From Graphiopsis chlorocephala (lineage: Eukaryota; Ascomycota; Dothideomycetes; Cladosporiales; Cladosporiaceae), in the NCBI GenBank assembly GCA_022828445.1, contig JAIZZJ010000004.1, positions 496,001 through 560,000 of the forward strand: 64,000 nucleotides of DNA, written 5' to 3'. Made by a program: the position numbers and the translations under genes. The stretch's first letter is position 1; each line of letters starts with the position of its first letter. A model generated the notes under the pieces. The model was given only the letters and a program-made list of their open reading frames with translations, was not told the DNA's origin and ran no database searches. Below are positions 9,597-19,507 of this stretch, in pieces.

Positions 9597-11191
9597 TCAT
9601 GTCGCGAACCAATAATCGGAGTATTTGCGCAGCCGCTCGAACTTGCTTGGGATGGGTTGAGTGTACGACGGACTAGACTCTCTTGATCCCGGAGGCGGAG
9701 TTACGATCCCCGTATTTGACCACACTGGCGCGGACTGGCATGCTCTGCCGTTCCAGATCTCTGTGTACGGCATCTGCTGTAGACGGGCTCTCAAGTTATC
9801 AGGCTGGCTGAGTTGTAGATGCCCAAGAATGTGTTCAACTGCTGGCTGTAGCCAGTTGGGTAAGGGTTCCGTTGCGAGGCTATGACATCCCGTTAACTGC
9901 AAGACTGAGACCCCCGCGTTGCATAATGTCCATAGAAGCCAATCAAGACTACCAGTGACCTCCAGCCAACGCTCGCAAAGATCACTTGGGTCAGTTGAGG
10001 TGATGGTTTGCTCAAGGCGACCTAACAGATGGTTCTGAATGTCCGTCTGCTCGACAAAGACGGTCATCATGCCGAAGAACTGCATTTGGCATCCGATCAC
10101 AATGACGCGTTCTTCCAAAGATCCATGTTGCTCAACCTCGAGTTGCAGCTGTGCTAGTAGGTAGGATGCGTCGTAGATATTGGCCCAAGGCGCAGTCCAG
10201 CCTATATCGAATCTGGTTTGGGCGTGGGCTAGGCCATGAATCCCTTGGACGAGTCGCTTTGTCCTGGGCGCTTGTTCTTTTGAGAATACCGATCCAACAG
10301 GAAGTTTCGTGAGATTGTCGAGAGTTGCTTTGACGATCGTCTCGTTGGGGTTGTAAAAGTATAATGTACGGAAGTCTTCGTGCATATGGTATGGCATCGA
10401 AGGCGCTCGCACATAGATAGTAGTAAGAAACATGTCCATCGAGATCATGATTTGCCAGACAATATCAGGAACCATGTTCAAACGTGAAGGTGCCAGTCTT
10501 GCTAGCGCTTGGCAGTGGAGCTCCGCACTTTCGTAGTCACCCTCGATGATGTAGGTGTAGCAGAGGAAAGCGATTGCAAGGATTGCCTCCAGGCGTAGAT
10601 CATGGCCTTCATCTAACGCGTGTCAGTCAATTCGTTAGTCAATGATCTCTCTCTGTGGCGACAATTACCATCGACATCCTCGGCAAGTAAGGTAAGAGCT
10701 TTGCCTCTATGTCGGTAAAATGCTGGAGCTTCGGGCAGACGTTTCACAGCTGCTTCTTTTGCTGCTGCATATGCCATGAATACCTCCAGCAGAGTTTCGT
10801 CCAGCCGGGCATATTCCCAAAATCCTGCATTCCATATTTGCTTGCAGTCATGCTGCCAGGTGGGCACATGTGACGGTATGGTCGCAAAGTCCGGGTGGAC
10901 ATAAGTATGCCACCACGCCGCTCGATAGACCAGTTGGTCCTCGTGACAGACGAGAGCTGGCTGCGGCTGCGGGCACATGAGTGGCTCCAAAACGACGCGC
11001 CTGGCTTTGACGATTCTTTCAAGCAACGGGGACTTTCGGCGAACCAGGACTTTGCCCTGCGCATCCGGTGCTTTCTTGTCGAGGAAATTGAGCATGACGT
11101 GTTGTTTCAAGGCAGATCGTGTTTCGTGGGACGTGTGCTTGGATGAGCCATCGTACTCAATCCAGAGGAGGTTTCCTTGAGTGCTGGTCAT
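9597..11191 (-). CDS. Fungal transcription-factor-like protein without a visible zinc cluster
   Basis: Two exons, 11191-10669 and 10612-9597, joined by a 56-bp intron (GTAATT...TAG), encode 512 residues. The join reads EDVDDEGHDLRLEAILAIAF. The layout resembles the regulatory half of fungal Zn2Cys6 factors: an N-terminal FxWIEYDGSS/LKQHVMLNFLDKK motif common in this group, a middle alpha-helical region (ILAIAFLCYTYIIEGDYESAELHCQALARLAP) and a C-terminal domain ending in SDYWFAT. No CX2CX6C cluster lies in the model or directly upstream, so it may not bind DNA itself. The start codon is followed immediately by the conserved N-terminal motif, so I do not think an exon is missing. It sits next to transporter and ligase genes it could control. 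Function inferred. Confidence 0.7.
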
Positions 11192-11371
11192 CTTTCATGT
11201 GGTTCCGAGTTCCCAATAGTGATGGAGAGATCAGGATGCATCGTCCATCAAGGAGGATTGAGACCTGCATAGAAATAGACGTGCATCGCAACACAGACAC
11301 GCCATATAGGTCGAACACTTTCCATAGCTGAGGTTGTTTGGGCGTGGTAGGTAGAGTCGGGCAGAGCAAAA

Positions 11372-11607
11372 CTACGGCTGAACGACTGTCTTGAGGGTTA
11401 GTGGGAGCTGCACGGGCCTGGACAAGGAGAGCATGTGCCAGATTCGGAAGTAGATGGCCAGCCGCATGACAAAGCGGTCTGCCGTGGCATGACTCGCGCC
11501 GCAATGATCGTCTATAAGCGCTCTTGCGGCATCGACCACTTGTTGCATCATTACCCACACCTGCGTACGTCCGCGTTGGTGTACCTCAATCTTGAACTGA
11601 GGGTCTT
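11372..11607 (-). pseudogene. Orphan terminal exon or gene remnant, unknown protein
   Basis: On the minus strand an acceptor (GTAAATAG) at 11608 opens a 236-base reading frame ending in TAG at 11372-11374. The translation (DPQFKIEVHQRGRTQVWVMM, then helical DAARALIDDHCGASHATADR and RLAIYFRIWHMLSL) looks like real, folded protein, with phase 1 expected at its 5' border. I could not find a convincing partner exon in the 290 bp up to the neighbouring transporter, whose stop codon is at 11895. It may be the last exon of a small gene I failed to assemble, or a remnant. I do not recognise the family. Confidence 0.35.
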
Positions 11608-11894
11608 CTATTTACTACGATATATGAGGGGGCCAAAGCAGGGAGCCTGGACGCCTGAACATAGCCCAGCATCTTTTGTGCGTTGGTTTGAATATGAGTC
11701 AGTACATGTAAAAAAAGACAAAATGACACTGGCCGGCTCAGAGATCAAAGAAGCTGTCTTTGCCATTGAGACGATGCAAAGGAGGCATTGGGACCACCTC
11801 AACCCGGCGTACTGATATCAATAACGATCAGTGCTGATGTATGTGCCCGCCACTGAGAAGCCGGCCGTACGCAGGTTCATGACCGGCGGCTGAA

Positions 11895-13684
11895 TCACCT
11901 TGTGACACCGTCTCCGTCCCTCTTATGCAGCCCGCCGTAGAACTGCCTCTCATCAAAATACCTCACGTCGTCATTACTCAGCACCTCCCCAGCCTTCTCA
12001 GCTTGGATGCGCAGTCGACGCACGCGCAGGACATCCCATTCGATATTGCGGGTCAGCCACCAGGTCCACAAGTTACACGCCCAACTCGCTATGATAGCCG
12101 CAGCGCAGATGCCAAACGACGTCTTGTAGCCGTTGTAAGCCCACTTTTCTTGGAAGAGCTGAGGTCCGATGACGCCACCAACTTGACCCACGCTGGACTG
12201 GAAGGCCAAGGTGAATGCAGTCCCAGTGGTGCCAGCCAGAGTTGAAGATCGCCCTGTCGACATGTCAGTTTCTGCGCTGTGTAGAATCGATTGATTCAAC
12301 TTACAGGGCCAGAACGCAACGAAATACGCTGAGTAACACATGTTCTAAAACGCATTAGACACTATCAAATGAGTGGACGGGCATAGAAGAACTCACGCCG
12401 AAGATACAAGCCATGTATATGCCAATGCGGTTGGTGAGGGTGAGCAGCAGTATGAAGCAGACCGTGACAACTGCTAGAAAGGGCTGCAGGAAAGCAGGAC
12501 GTGTTACATATGCCCGCTGTTGCAGCAGACCGCCGACCACGATGGCTATCACTGCTGCCGCCGCAGGTGGGATATTAAGCAATTGGTTGCGAGGTAAACC
12601 GGCAAAGCCCAGGTTGGTGGTAATTGTCGGCAACCACCAGTTGAGTCCGTATCCTCCGAGGTTCAACAAAAGCTGACTGAACATGAATCCGTAGGTGCGA
12701 GGATCTTTGAGTGATGCGACCACCTCCTCTTTGCTGAAAGCATGCTCGTTCGTGCGTGGTGCGTTCTCACTCAGCCGAGCTTCCAGATACTCCTGCTCCC
12801 GTGGAGACAACCACGAGGCCGATCTAGGCGACTTGGGATAATCCGGCAGCACGAACCAGACTACCACACCGAGCAGAACCGTGGCAAGGCCCTCGAGGAG
12901 ATATACCCACCTCCAAGCGCTGAGGCCAGCGAGGCCGTTCATATACGAGATGCCGTATGCGATCAGCGAGCCGAAGACGCCAGCGCAGTTCTGCCAGCCG
13001 AACATCCACATGATCGGCTTGCTCATCTCGTCACTGCGGTACCATGAGCATAGTTGTGCAGCCAGACCTGGGAACAGACCTGCTTCCATCATACCCAAGA
13101 GGAAGCGCAGTGCATAGTAAGTATCCCGATTGGGGATCGCGGCGTGGCACGCTAGTACAATACCCCATGAGACAATAATTCGAGACTGCCACAGTCGGGG
13201 TGTCATCTTTTTCAGTAGCATGTTGCTTGGTACCTCGAAGATGATGTATGCGATCTAAGAGTTGACTGTTAGTAACTGACAGTTTTCGCTCGAGAGAGCC
13301 ACGACTCACAAAGTAGATCGATTGGACCCAATTGTATTCGTTTGAGCTCATGTTGAGTTCAGTCAAAATGTTCCTGTCTTGTCCGACCTGTAGGACCTTG
13401 ACTACCGATGCATTGAGGTAGTCGATCTGACGTATTGTAAGCAAGTATGCCCGAAACAAGCGAGAGGGCGTTGTACTCACGTTCTTTGTCATATATAGTA
13501 TACCTATGAGCAAGAGAAACCGGCGGTCGACCTTTCGCATGACAGCCTTGTCATCCTGGGGCGTGAATGTAGCAAGGAACGCCGCCTTGCTACCTACTTC
13601 TTCGATACTCTGTGGCTGAGAGGACTGCGTTGAGCTAACTTCAGCCACGTTGTTGTTCTCTTCGGCCTTGATTTCTGAAGACAT
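11895..13684 (-). CDS. Dal5/Tna1-type MFS transporter (anion:cation symporter family)
   Basis: Five exons, 13684-13481, 13426-13310, 13254-12397, 12344-12305 and 12253-11895, give 525 residues with all phases consistent. Twelve helices follow the pattern of allantoate, nicotinate and pantothenate permeases: KVDRRFLLLIGILYM in helix 1, NEYNWVQSIYFIAYIIFEVPSN, RFLLGMMEAGLFPGLAAQLCSWY and a central loop LSENAPRTNEHAFSKEEV. The C-terminal helices are followed by NIEWDVLRVRRLRI and DDVRYFDERQFY-like tail residues. These permeases import organic anions or amides with protons at the plasma membrane; the substrate is not predictable. The 40-base fourth exon is small but required by phase and homology. 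Three CACGTG elements lie within 105 bp upstream of the start. It is oriented like the regulator-like gene and the ligase, suggesting a functional group. Confidence 0.88.
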
Positions 13685-13706
13685 CTTCTGGGGGGATCTG
13701 CAGTGC

Positions 13707-13788
13707 CACGTGGGAGACACAGTAATGCGCGGTGTATCGCGCCACGCACGTGAGATAGACTTCCAAGTGCCGGTTGCAGTCCCACGTG
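13707..13788. promoter_or_regulatory. Cluster of three CACGTG boxes at the Dal5-like gene
   Basis: CACGTG occurs at 13707-13712, 13747-13752 and 13783-13788, spaced 40 and 36 bp, beginning 23 bp upstream of the start codon at 13684. The two outer copies carry the GGG flank and form an inverted pair: CACGTGGG on the plus strand at 13707 and on the minus strand at 13781-13788. Such clusters fit bHLH factors of the Pho4/NUC-1 type. Confidence 0.55.
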
Positions 13789-14993
13789 GTTGTTAGTTAA
13801 AATTCAGGTGCCCTCGGTGCCTTAGAGAACAACGAGAGGGTAAGGCTAGCGCTTATAAGCGAACCCCGGGCATCTCAACGATAGTCCATGGCTATCAGCA
13901 TCTATTGATCTGTCGGAGTCACAACGGGGCTTTGCGGACCTACCTCAGCCTTTCTCGTCACGAAAAGCAAAGCGTGGCCATTTGTATGGACCGCCATTGA
14001 CAATCACGCAATGCCCAGCGATAAGCCAGTACCACGTTAAGAGACTAGAGCACTAGACTGCACTCCTGCCGAATGATGTACACACAAACATCATGGAGTC
14101 TGCCGGGCAAGTGGATTTGTCGCTAGCCGTTGAGTTGTACCGCTTGATTGGCAATATGCAAGCTGTATAGCGTGATCGGAGCTAAGCTTGCCTGCCAAGA
14201 GATGTGATTGTAGGACCTTGAAAGCCTGTTACAGAGTGTCCTCGAGCGTAGAGGTACAGTCGCCGCGATACATCAGTCTTGTATGATCCAGATACCATGT
14301 GTCTGGCTGGCGCAAAACGATTCGAAGCTCGCAGCGCCTGATAACAGCGCAGGTTGGCTCCAGAAAGTGTATCAAAGTTGAACAGGAATCCCAAAGGGGC
14401 TGTTAACTTGTTTTCGATCGGAGCTTTTTACTACTTCATTTGGGGTGCAACTAAGACTTGCTTGTTTACTGGATGGTCTGAATGAGAGTAGAACTTTAGG
14501 GCGCAAGGGAGTTGTGTTTCTCCGACTTGTCTAATTTCAAAGGTTATACATACAATGTCAAAAAGACCTCGAAGGCGTACCCTATGTATGTAGTCTGCAC
14601 TACGTGCTCGCCTTTCATTGCTCTGATGGGTTGTTGAGTAAGTTTCGAACTTCGATGATGGCGTATCGCACTTGGAGCTAGATTTAGGGAGCCGTGAGAT
14701 GGGATAATCTAGCAGGGCGGAGGTCTCATGCGGTCCGGACTTGCTCTGATTGGTCGGGAGTCTCATCTCGAGGCACAAAACTTGGCCATCCAAGCAAACA
14801 GTCCATGCAGATTGAGGCTTTCGAACCAAGTCAAAGTCGGATCAGATGAAGTCTCCATGCTGCTGCCTTAGTCATCGTTCTTTTAAAACAACGCCCGTGA
14901 ATGAGATACAACCTACGCCACCTGCGTGCTCTCAGGATCACACCACGACCGTTGCCCCTATGCAAAACAATTTGTGTCATTGATGGCATTGCA
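13789..14993. other. Intergenic, about 1.2 kb
   Basis: A minus-strand ORF of 132 codons (14431-14829) has no domain, no convincing splice borders and non-protein-like composition. I see no RNA gene or repeat. Confidence 0.45.
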
Positions 14994-16790
14994 CTAACGT
15001 ACTGCTACATACTCCGTAACAGGACGTAGCAGTTCTGTCTTTTGGATCTTGCCTGAAGGGTTGATGGGGAAAGAGTCGAAACCAAGGTCCTTCAGTTCGA
15101 CTGCACCACCAAGCTGCCAGTCCGGACCACACATGGCGATCACGTGAGACTTGATCTGCTCGATAGATTTGCCTTTGAAATCCTCAATGATGGCAAATGG
15201 CTCTTGCCCGAGGGTTGCGTGGGGTGTTCCAATGACAGCTGTCTACGATGGTGTTAGCGCTCCTCATGCCAAACAGTGTCGGAGACCACTCACCTGTGAT
15301 CCGATATATGCCTGCAGACAGGACTCGATTGCCGCCGGTGCGATGGACACTGCAGCACGTTTGATCACGCTCTTAAGTCTTCCAACAACGTACACGTCTC
15401 CAGCATTGCTGATGAGGCCAAGGTCGCCGGTCTTGAACCACCGGCCTTTATCATCGGTGTACAGTTCCGGTGTTTCTATCTGCTCCCGAAGATACGTCCT
15501 GAAGATCGAAAGATGGCTGACATGTAGCTCGCCCACTTCTCCGCGGGGCACTACCTCACCTTCTGCAGAAACCATCCGTATGCGTGCGCCGGGCGAAACG
15601 TGGCCCAATGGTGAGAGATCTTGATAGAAGGGAATTGAGTCCGACCCGTCGTGATAGTTCCACTGGAAGATTCCGCCGCATTCACTCATGCCATGTACAG
15701 TCATAAAGCTAGCCCCTGGGAAACATCGCTCAGCAAGATGTACCAGCGACGATGTCACCATGTCGCCACCGCATGCTACCAGCCTCAAGCAGCTGAGGTC
15801 CCTCGACTTCAGAGACGGCTCGGCGGCGATTGCGTGTACTTGGGCCGGAATGAGTGCAATATCGCTCACACGCTCCTGTTCGATATCGTTCAAGAAAGTC
15901 TTCGGGTGGAACGGATAGGTGCTCAAGACTACCGTCGCACCATCGCGCCAGGACATGAGTGCGATGACGGGTGCGATTGCGCGAAAGTTCGCTGTCTGCA
16001 GTATTCGGACATTGTGTTCAAAGTCTCCATGGCGTGTGAACCGCTGTGCCTTGATGTTGGCGAGAATACTTCCAGAATGCTTAACGCAGCCTTTCGGCAT
16101 TCCACCCGAAGTGCCACTCGTGTAAATGATCAGAGCAGTGCGATCCGGGTCGTCGTTCCGAGCGTTCGTGATGGTATGGGTAAGTGTTGATGTGGAACGT
16201 GGTTCGCACAAGTTGACAAACGATTGCCAACTATCTGGGATACCGCTGGCTTGAGATTCACCAGTCTTCAAGACAACCTTGAATGTATCCGCGACATCTA
16301 CTCTAGTAAGAGCATCTTCAACCGCCGAGGCTCCCTCGCTATCTGCCACAACAATGCAAGATGGTTGCAATTGCACCAGCTTGGCCTCCAACTCCGCACG
16401 ACGAGGCTTCTGCAGCATGTCGATGTCCAGGAATGCAACGCCTGTCTTGGCCAGAATAGATGCCGAGAACAGGAGAAGCCATTCCACAGAGTTTGGGATG
16501 AATGTTATCGTGATTGAGTCTGCGTTCAGTCCCTGGCTTGAAAGCCTTGTCGCCAGATTCACGGTGACACCGAAGAACTCCGCGTAGGTCCATCTTAGAC
16601 AGGACTCCTTGATTTTTACCGGTGGTGATCCGGTAGAGGTTTCTACCATCCCCGCGAGGTGATCTCCAGGTTGAGGCCGAGATACCACAGCGATACTGTC
16701 CTGATTCTTGATAAAACCATGCTCAAGGAAAGCAAAGAGGGACTCTTCGTAGAGGACATCTCCTCCGTACAATTCTGACTTATTGCTCAT
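14994..16790 (-). CDS. AMP-forming acyl-CoA synthetase/ligase (ANL superfamily)
   Basis: Exon 1 is 16790-15294; a short intron ends at a TAG acceptor (15243) and exon 2 is 15242-14994. The protein is 581 residues. An alternative CAG acceptor four bases further on would break the frame, so the TAG is preferred. Core motifs in order: P-loop YTSGTSGGMPKGC, HGMSECGG, WFKTGDLG, GRLKSVIKRAAVSI and, in exon 2, INPSGKIQK with the catalytic lysine. The enzyme adenylates a carboxylic acid and transfers it to CoA. No carrier or reductase domain follows, so it is not an NRPS-like enzyme. The usual D of GRxKD is S here, a small deviation. It lies between two MFS transporters on the same strand; a linked uptake-and-activation role is possible. 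Substrate unknown. Confidence 0.9.
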
Positions 16791-17400
16791 ACTGTGGATT
16801 GTGTTACTACTGGGTTAGAGGGAAAGAATTGATGCTTCAACGCTCAGAAGCGACGCGTGTTATTTGTATCGCGTCCGTAAGCTGAGTGATGTTCGGCTTA
16901 CGTCCGGAGCTATTGTGTTCCTCCCATCGTCTTGATCCTACGTGGAGAATGAGAGAATATTTAAGACCGGCAATGCGGCTGAGGGAGGGGCTATGATCCT
17001 CACTGCAGCTAGACTAGTTGAATGTGCGAAGCTTCAGGTGTCCACTCATCTCTCCTGGTAAAGGGTTGTGTTTGAATGACTAGCAGTTTTCATACATATG
17101 GGAATCCTCGCTGGAGAATGATTTCGCTCTGTTTTCTATCACTGATGGTAGGAGTATCAGAAAACAAAGCAGCTGGGAAATCTGGAGATGCATTCGTCTG
17201 CAAACGCCCGTGAGAGGCTGGAGCTGTGATCTGCACGCGGAGATCATCGCTCCGAGTTCTCAATCGGGTACTTCTATGCAGGGCATCAGCACGATCACAG
17301 CTTAGTAGAGCTTATTGGATCAGAAGTACAAGGCCTTCATCAGCGAACATGCCGCTTCCGGTGGTCCTACCAGGCAAGTATCGGATCACGCGTTATACAT
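16791..17400. other. Intergenic, ligase promoter region
   Basis: The 5' flank of the ligase and the 3' end of the Git1-like gene. Small plus-strand ORFs (for example 17226-17426) are not supported by any domain. I see no motif of note. Confidence 0.45.
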
Positions 17401-19011
17401 CTATGAGACTATGCGATCCATCTTAACGCCACTCGGATCCTGCGACACTTTGTCACCCCAGTCAGCCGCCCATCCGCGTTGGGCCAAGTACTCCTTCCAG
17501 GCTTCGTCTTCGTCCTCAAGCTTTGTGCTCATATCAGGGAGCACAAACCACGCGATCAGCGCGCCAACGAGGGCAAAGCTTGATCCTATGAGGAATGCAG
17601 CTTGATCAGCCTTGGCTGAGTCAACCCACGAGCTCATGATGGCACTAAAGACCTGCGTTCCGATTGCCGCGCCTGCCTTACTCCATGCTGAGACGAATCC
17701 CATCATCTGCCCGCGAATCGAAGTCGGGAAGCTCTCGGTGGCGGTAAGAACTACTGTCGAGCCGGGCCCCACTTCTCCAAGTGTGAGGAAGAGTCCGTAC
17801 AACACTATGAATACTGGGAACACCTTCTGGATCTGTTGATTGGCACCACCGATGATGAATCCCAGCAGTGCTTGTAAAGCGAATCCCAGTGCCATGGTCT
17901 TTCTTCTTCCGATCTTATCTGACAGGTAGCCACCCACGAAAGGCCCAGGGATGTAGAAGCAATTGATGACGACGCCCCAGCCTAGGCTTTTGATCAGGGA
18001 ATCAGAAGGATTGACTCTGGATGTGATGGTACCAGCGAAGATCCCGAATGGTACGCTCACGTAGTTGTAGGTGAACCACGTTGCCGAGCATCCGAGAAGC
18101 GCTCGCCAATACCGCTTGAACGCGAGCTTGTAGGGTACGCGTTGCTTACGCATGGCCGATTTGCGGTAGGCAGTTGAAATAGCCATGCGAATGCGGAACC
18201 AGAAGATCGACAACGGCGGGATCAAGCCCAGGGCAAGAGAAGTACGCCAGACGATCTCATACTTGGAGACTTTCTGGCCTACGCAGAGCAATAATAGGAG
18301 TGGAACAAGTGCTGCCCATATGTAGCCAAGTGATGCCGAGAGATCTGCCAGCATTGCGAAGTAGAAGCCTCGGTGCTTGCGATATGCTTGGTTTTCGTCC
18401 GTAGCCTCTGCAGCGCCGGCTCCTGATACAGGATACTCGCCTCCAGCTCCCACCCCTGCGATGCCTCGAGAGATGATGAGCATCCAGAACATGCCGGTCT
18501 CGGTGCGGCCAGAGGAGCCCGCGGAAAGAGCGATACCAAGTACTAGCAGTACTGTGGTAGCAACTGCGCCTGTCTTGCGTCCCAGCTGGTCCACCACACC
18601 TCCGAATAGTAGCATTCCGATGATCATACCAATCATGAAGGCATTGCTGAGCCGGGAATAGATGGCGCTCGTGAGAGATTCGGGGTAGATGACAGCCATG
18701 AGCAATTGGGCATTGGCAATGACAGCTGCGTTACTGTTGACCATGTTAAAGATGTTTTCGATGCATAGAGGTCGAAAAGTCTCGTACTAGCCATCGCTGC
18801 CGATTGCAAGCCCTGAGTAGATAATTACAAGCCATATGGAGAGCTTGCTGTAGTACGTCTTGGGCGCTTCTCCGGCCTGGCCATGCCCGCTGATTTCTAT
18901 GGTCGTATCTTTGGCCTCATTTCTTTTGGTCGCTGATACTTGGTCGGGATTCTCGTCTTTGATTCTGCTGGTAGAGGCGATTGGCCCCAGTCCGTCATCT
19001 AAAGCGCCCAT
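17401..19011 (-). CDS. Git1-like MFS transporter (glycerophosphodiester/phosphate type)
   Basis: Exon 1 is 19011-18788 and exon 2 is 18733-17401, giving 518 residues. The 54-bp intron (GTACGA...CAACAG, branch-like CTTTAAC) removes an in-frame stop and restores the hallmark SDGYNAAVIANAQ at the end of helix 1. Other family signatures: RLSNAFMIGMIIGMLLFGGVVDQLGRK, SRGIAGVGAGGEYPVSG, WRTSLALGLIPPLSIFWFR, a basic central loop, and FVGGYLSDKIGRRKTMALGF. Yeast Git1 and relatives import glycerophosphoinositol or glycerophosphocholine when phosphate is scarce; phosphate permeases of the Pho84 type share this fold. A CACGTG core lies 268 bp upstream. The long cytosolic N-terminus (about 60 residues) carries many charged residues. 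Exact substrate uncertain. Confidence 0.88.
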
Positions 19012-19278
19012 AATTGTGCAAATGTCGATGGAGAAGTTTCGTTCATCGTCTCAGTGGGATTGCATGTGTCTTTCAAGCTCAGAGGCGCTGATACGTCCAT
19101 TGAGAGGTCCAGAATATCTGGTTGGGTATCGGACTCTCCGACTCCTCGTCCATTGCCAGTGCCCTGCGTATGGTATCTCATGTGTGCGGACTCGTGGGGC
19201 CATACGAGCTGTGTTGATTCGACAGGCAGCAGCTTGGCCGCCTGTAAGGTTACATTTGCTGTTACCTAGCGTCGTTCA

Positions 19279-19284
19279 CACGTG
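19279..19284. promoter_or_regulatory. CACGTG core upstream of Git1-like transporter
   Basis: CACGTG followed by GT, 268 bp upstream of the Git1-like start at 19011 and 224 bp upstream of the M24 peptidase start. Yeast GIT1 is a Pho4 target, so the position is suggestive; a single core could be chance. Confidence 0.35.
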
Positions 19285-19507
19285 GTCGGATGTATGATAT
19301 GCCTGGCAAGCTGCCAAATGTGGTTGGGAACTGCGGAGTTCCAGGAGTCCACCCTTGATTGCCAAGTCGACTCTCAACTGAGATAACCATTTGCCGATCA
19401 GATGCCGCTTATCCATGCCATTGGGAATGCTCCTGTTTATTCACCAGAGACTGAACACTGATTATCATTCAGAACATTTTCAAATCAAACATTGCCAGGC
19501 GGGCATC

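Noticed and set aside
14431..14829. 132-codon minus-strand ORF upstream of the ligase region
   Set aside because: No family features or splice borders; kept only as a note under the intergenic region.
15239..15242. Alternative CAG acceptor for the ligase intron
   Set aside because: It would shift the frame and lose the conserved PSGKIQK end; the TAG acceptor four bases earlier keeps phase.
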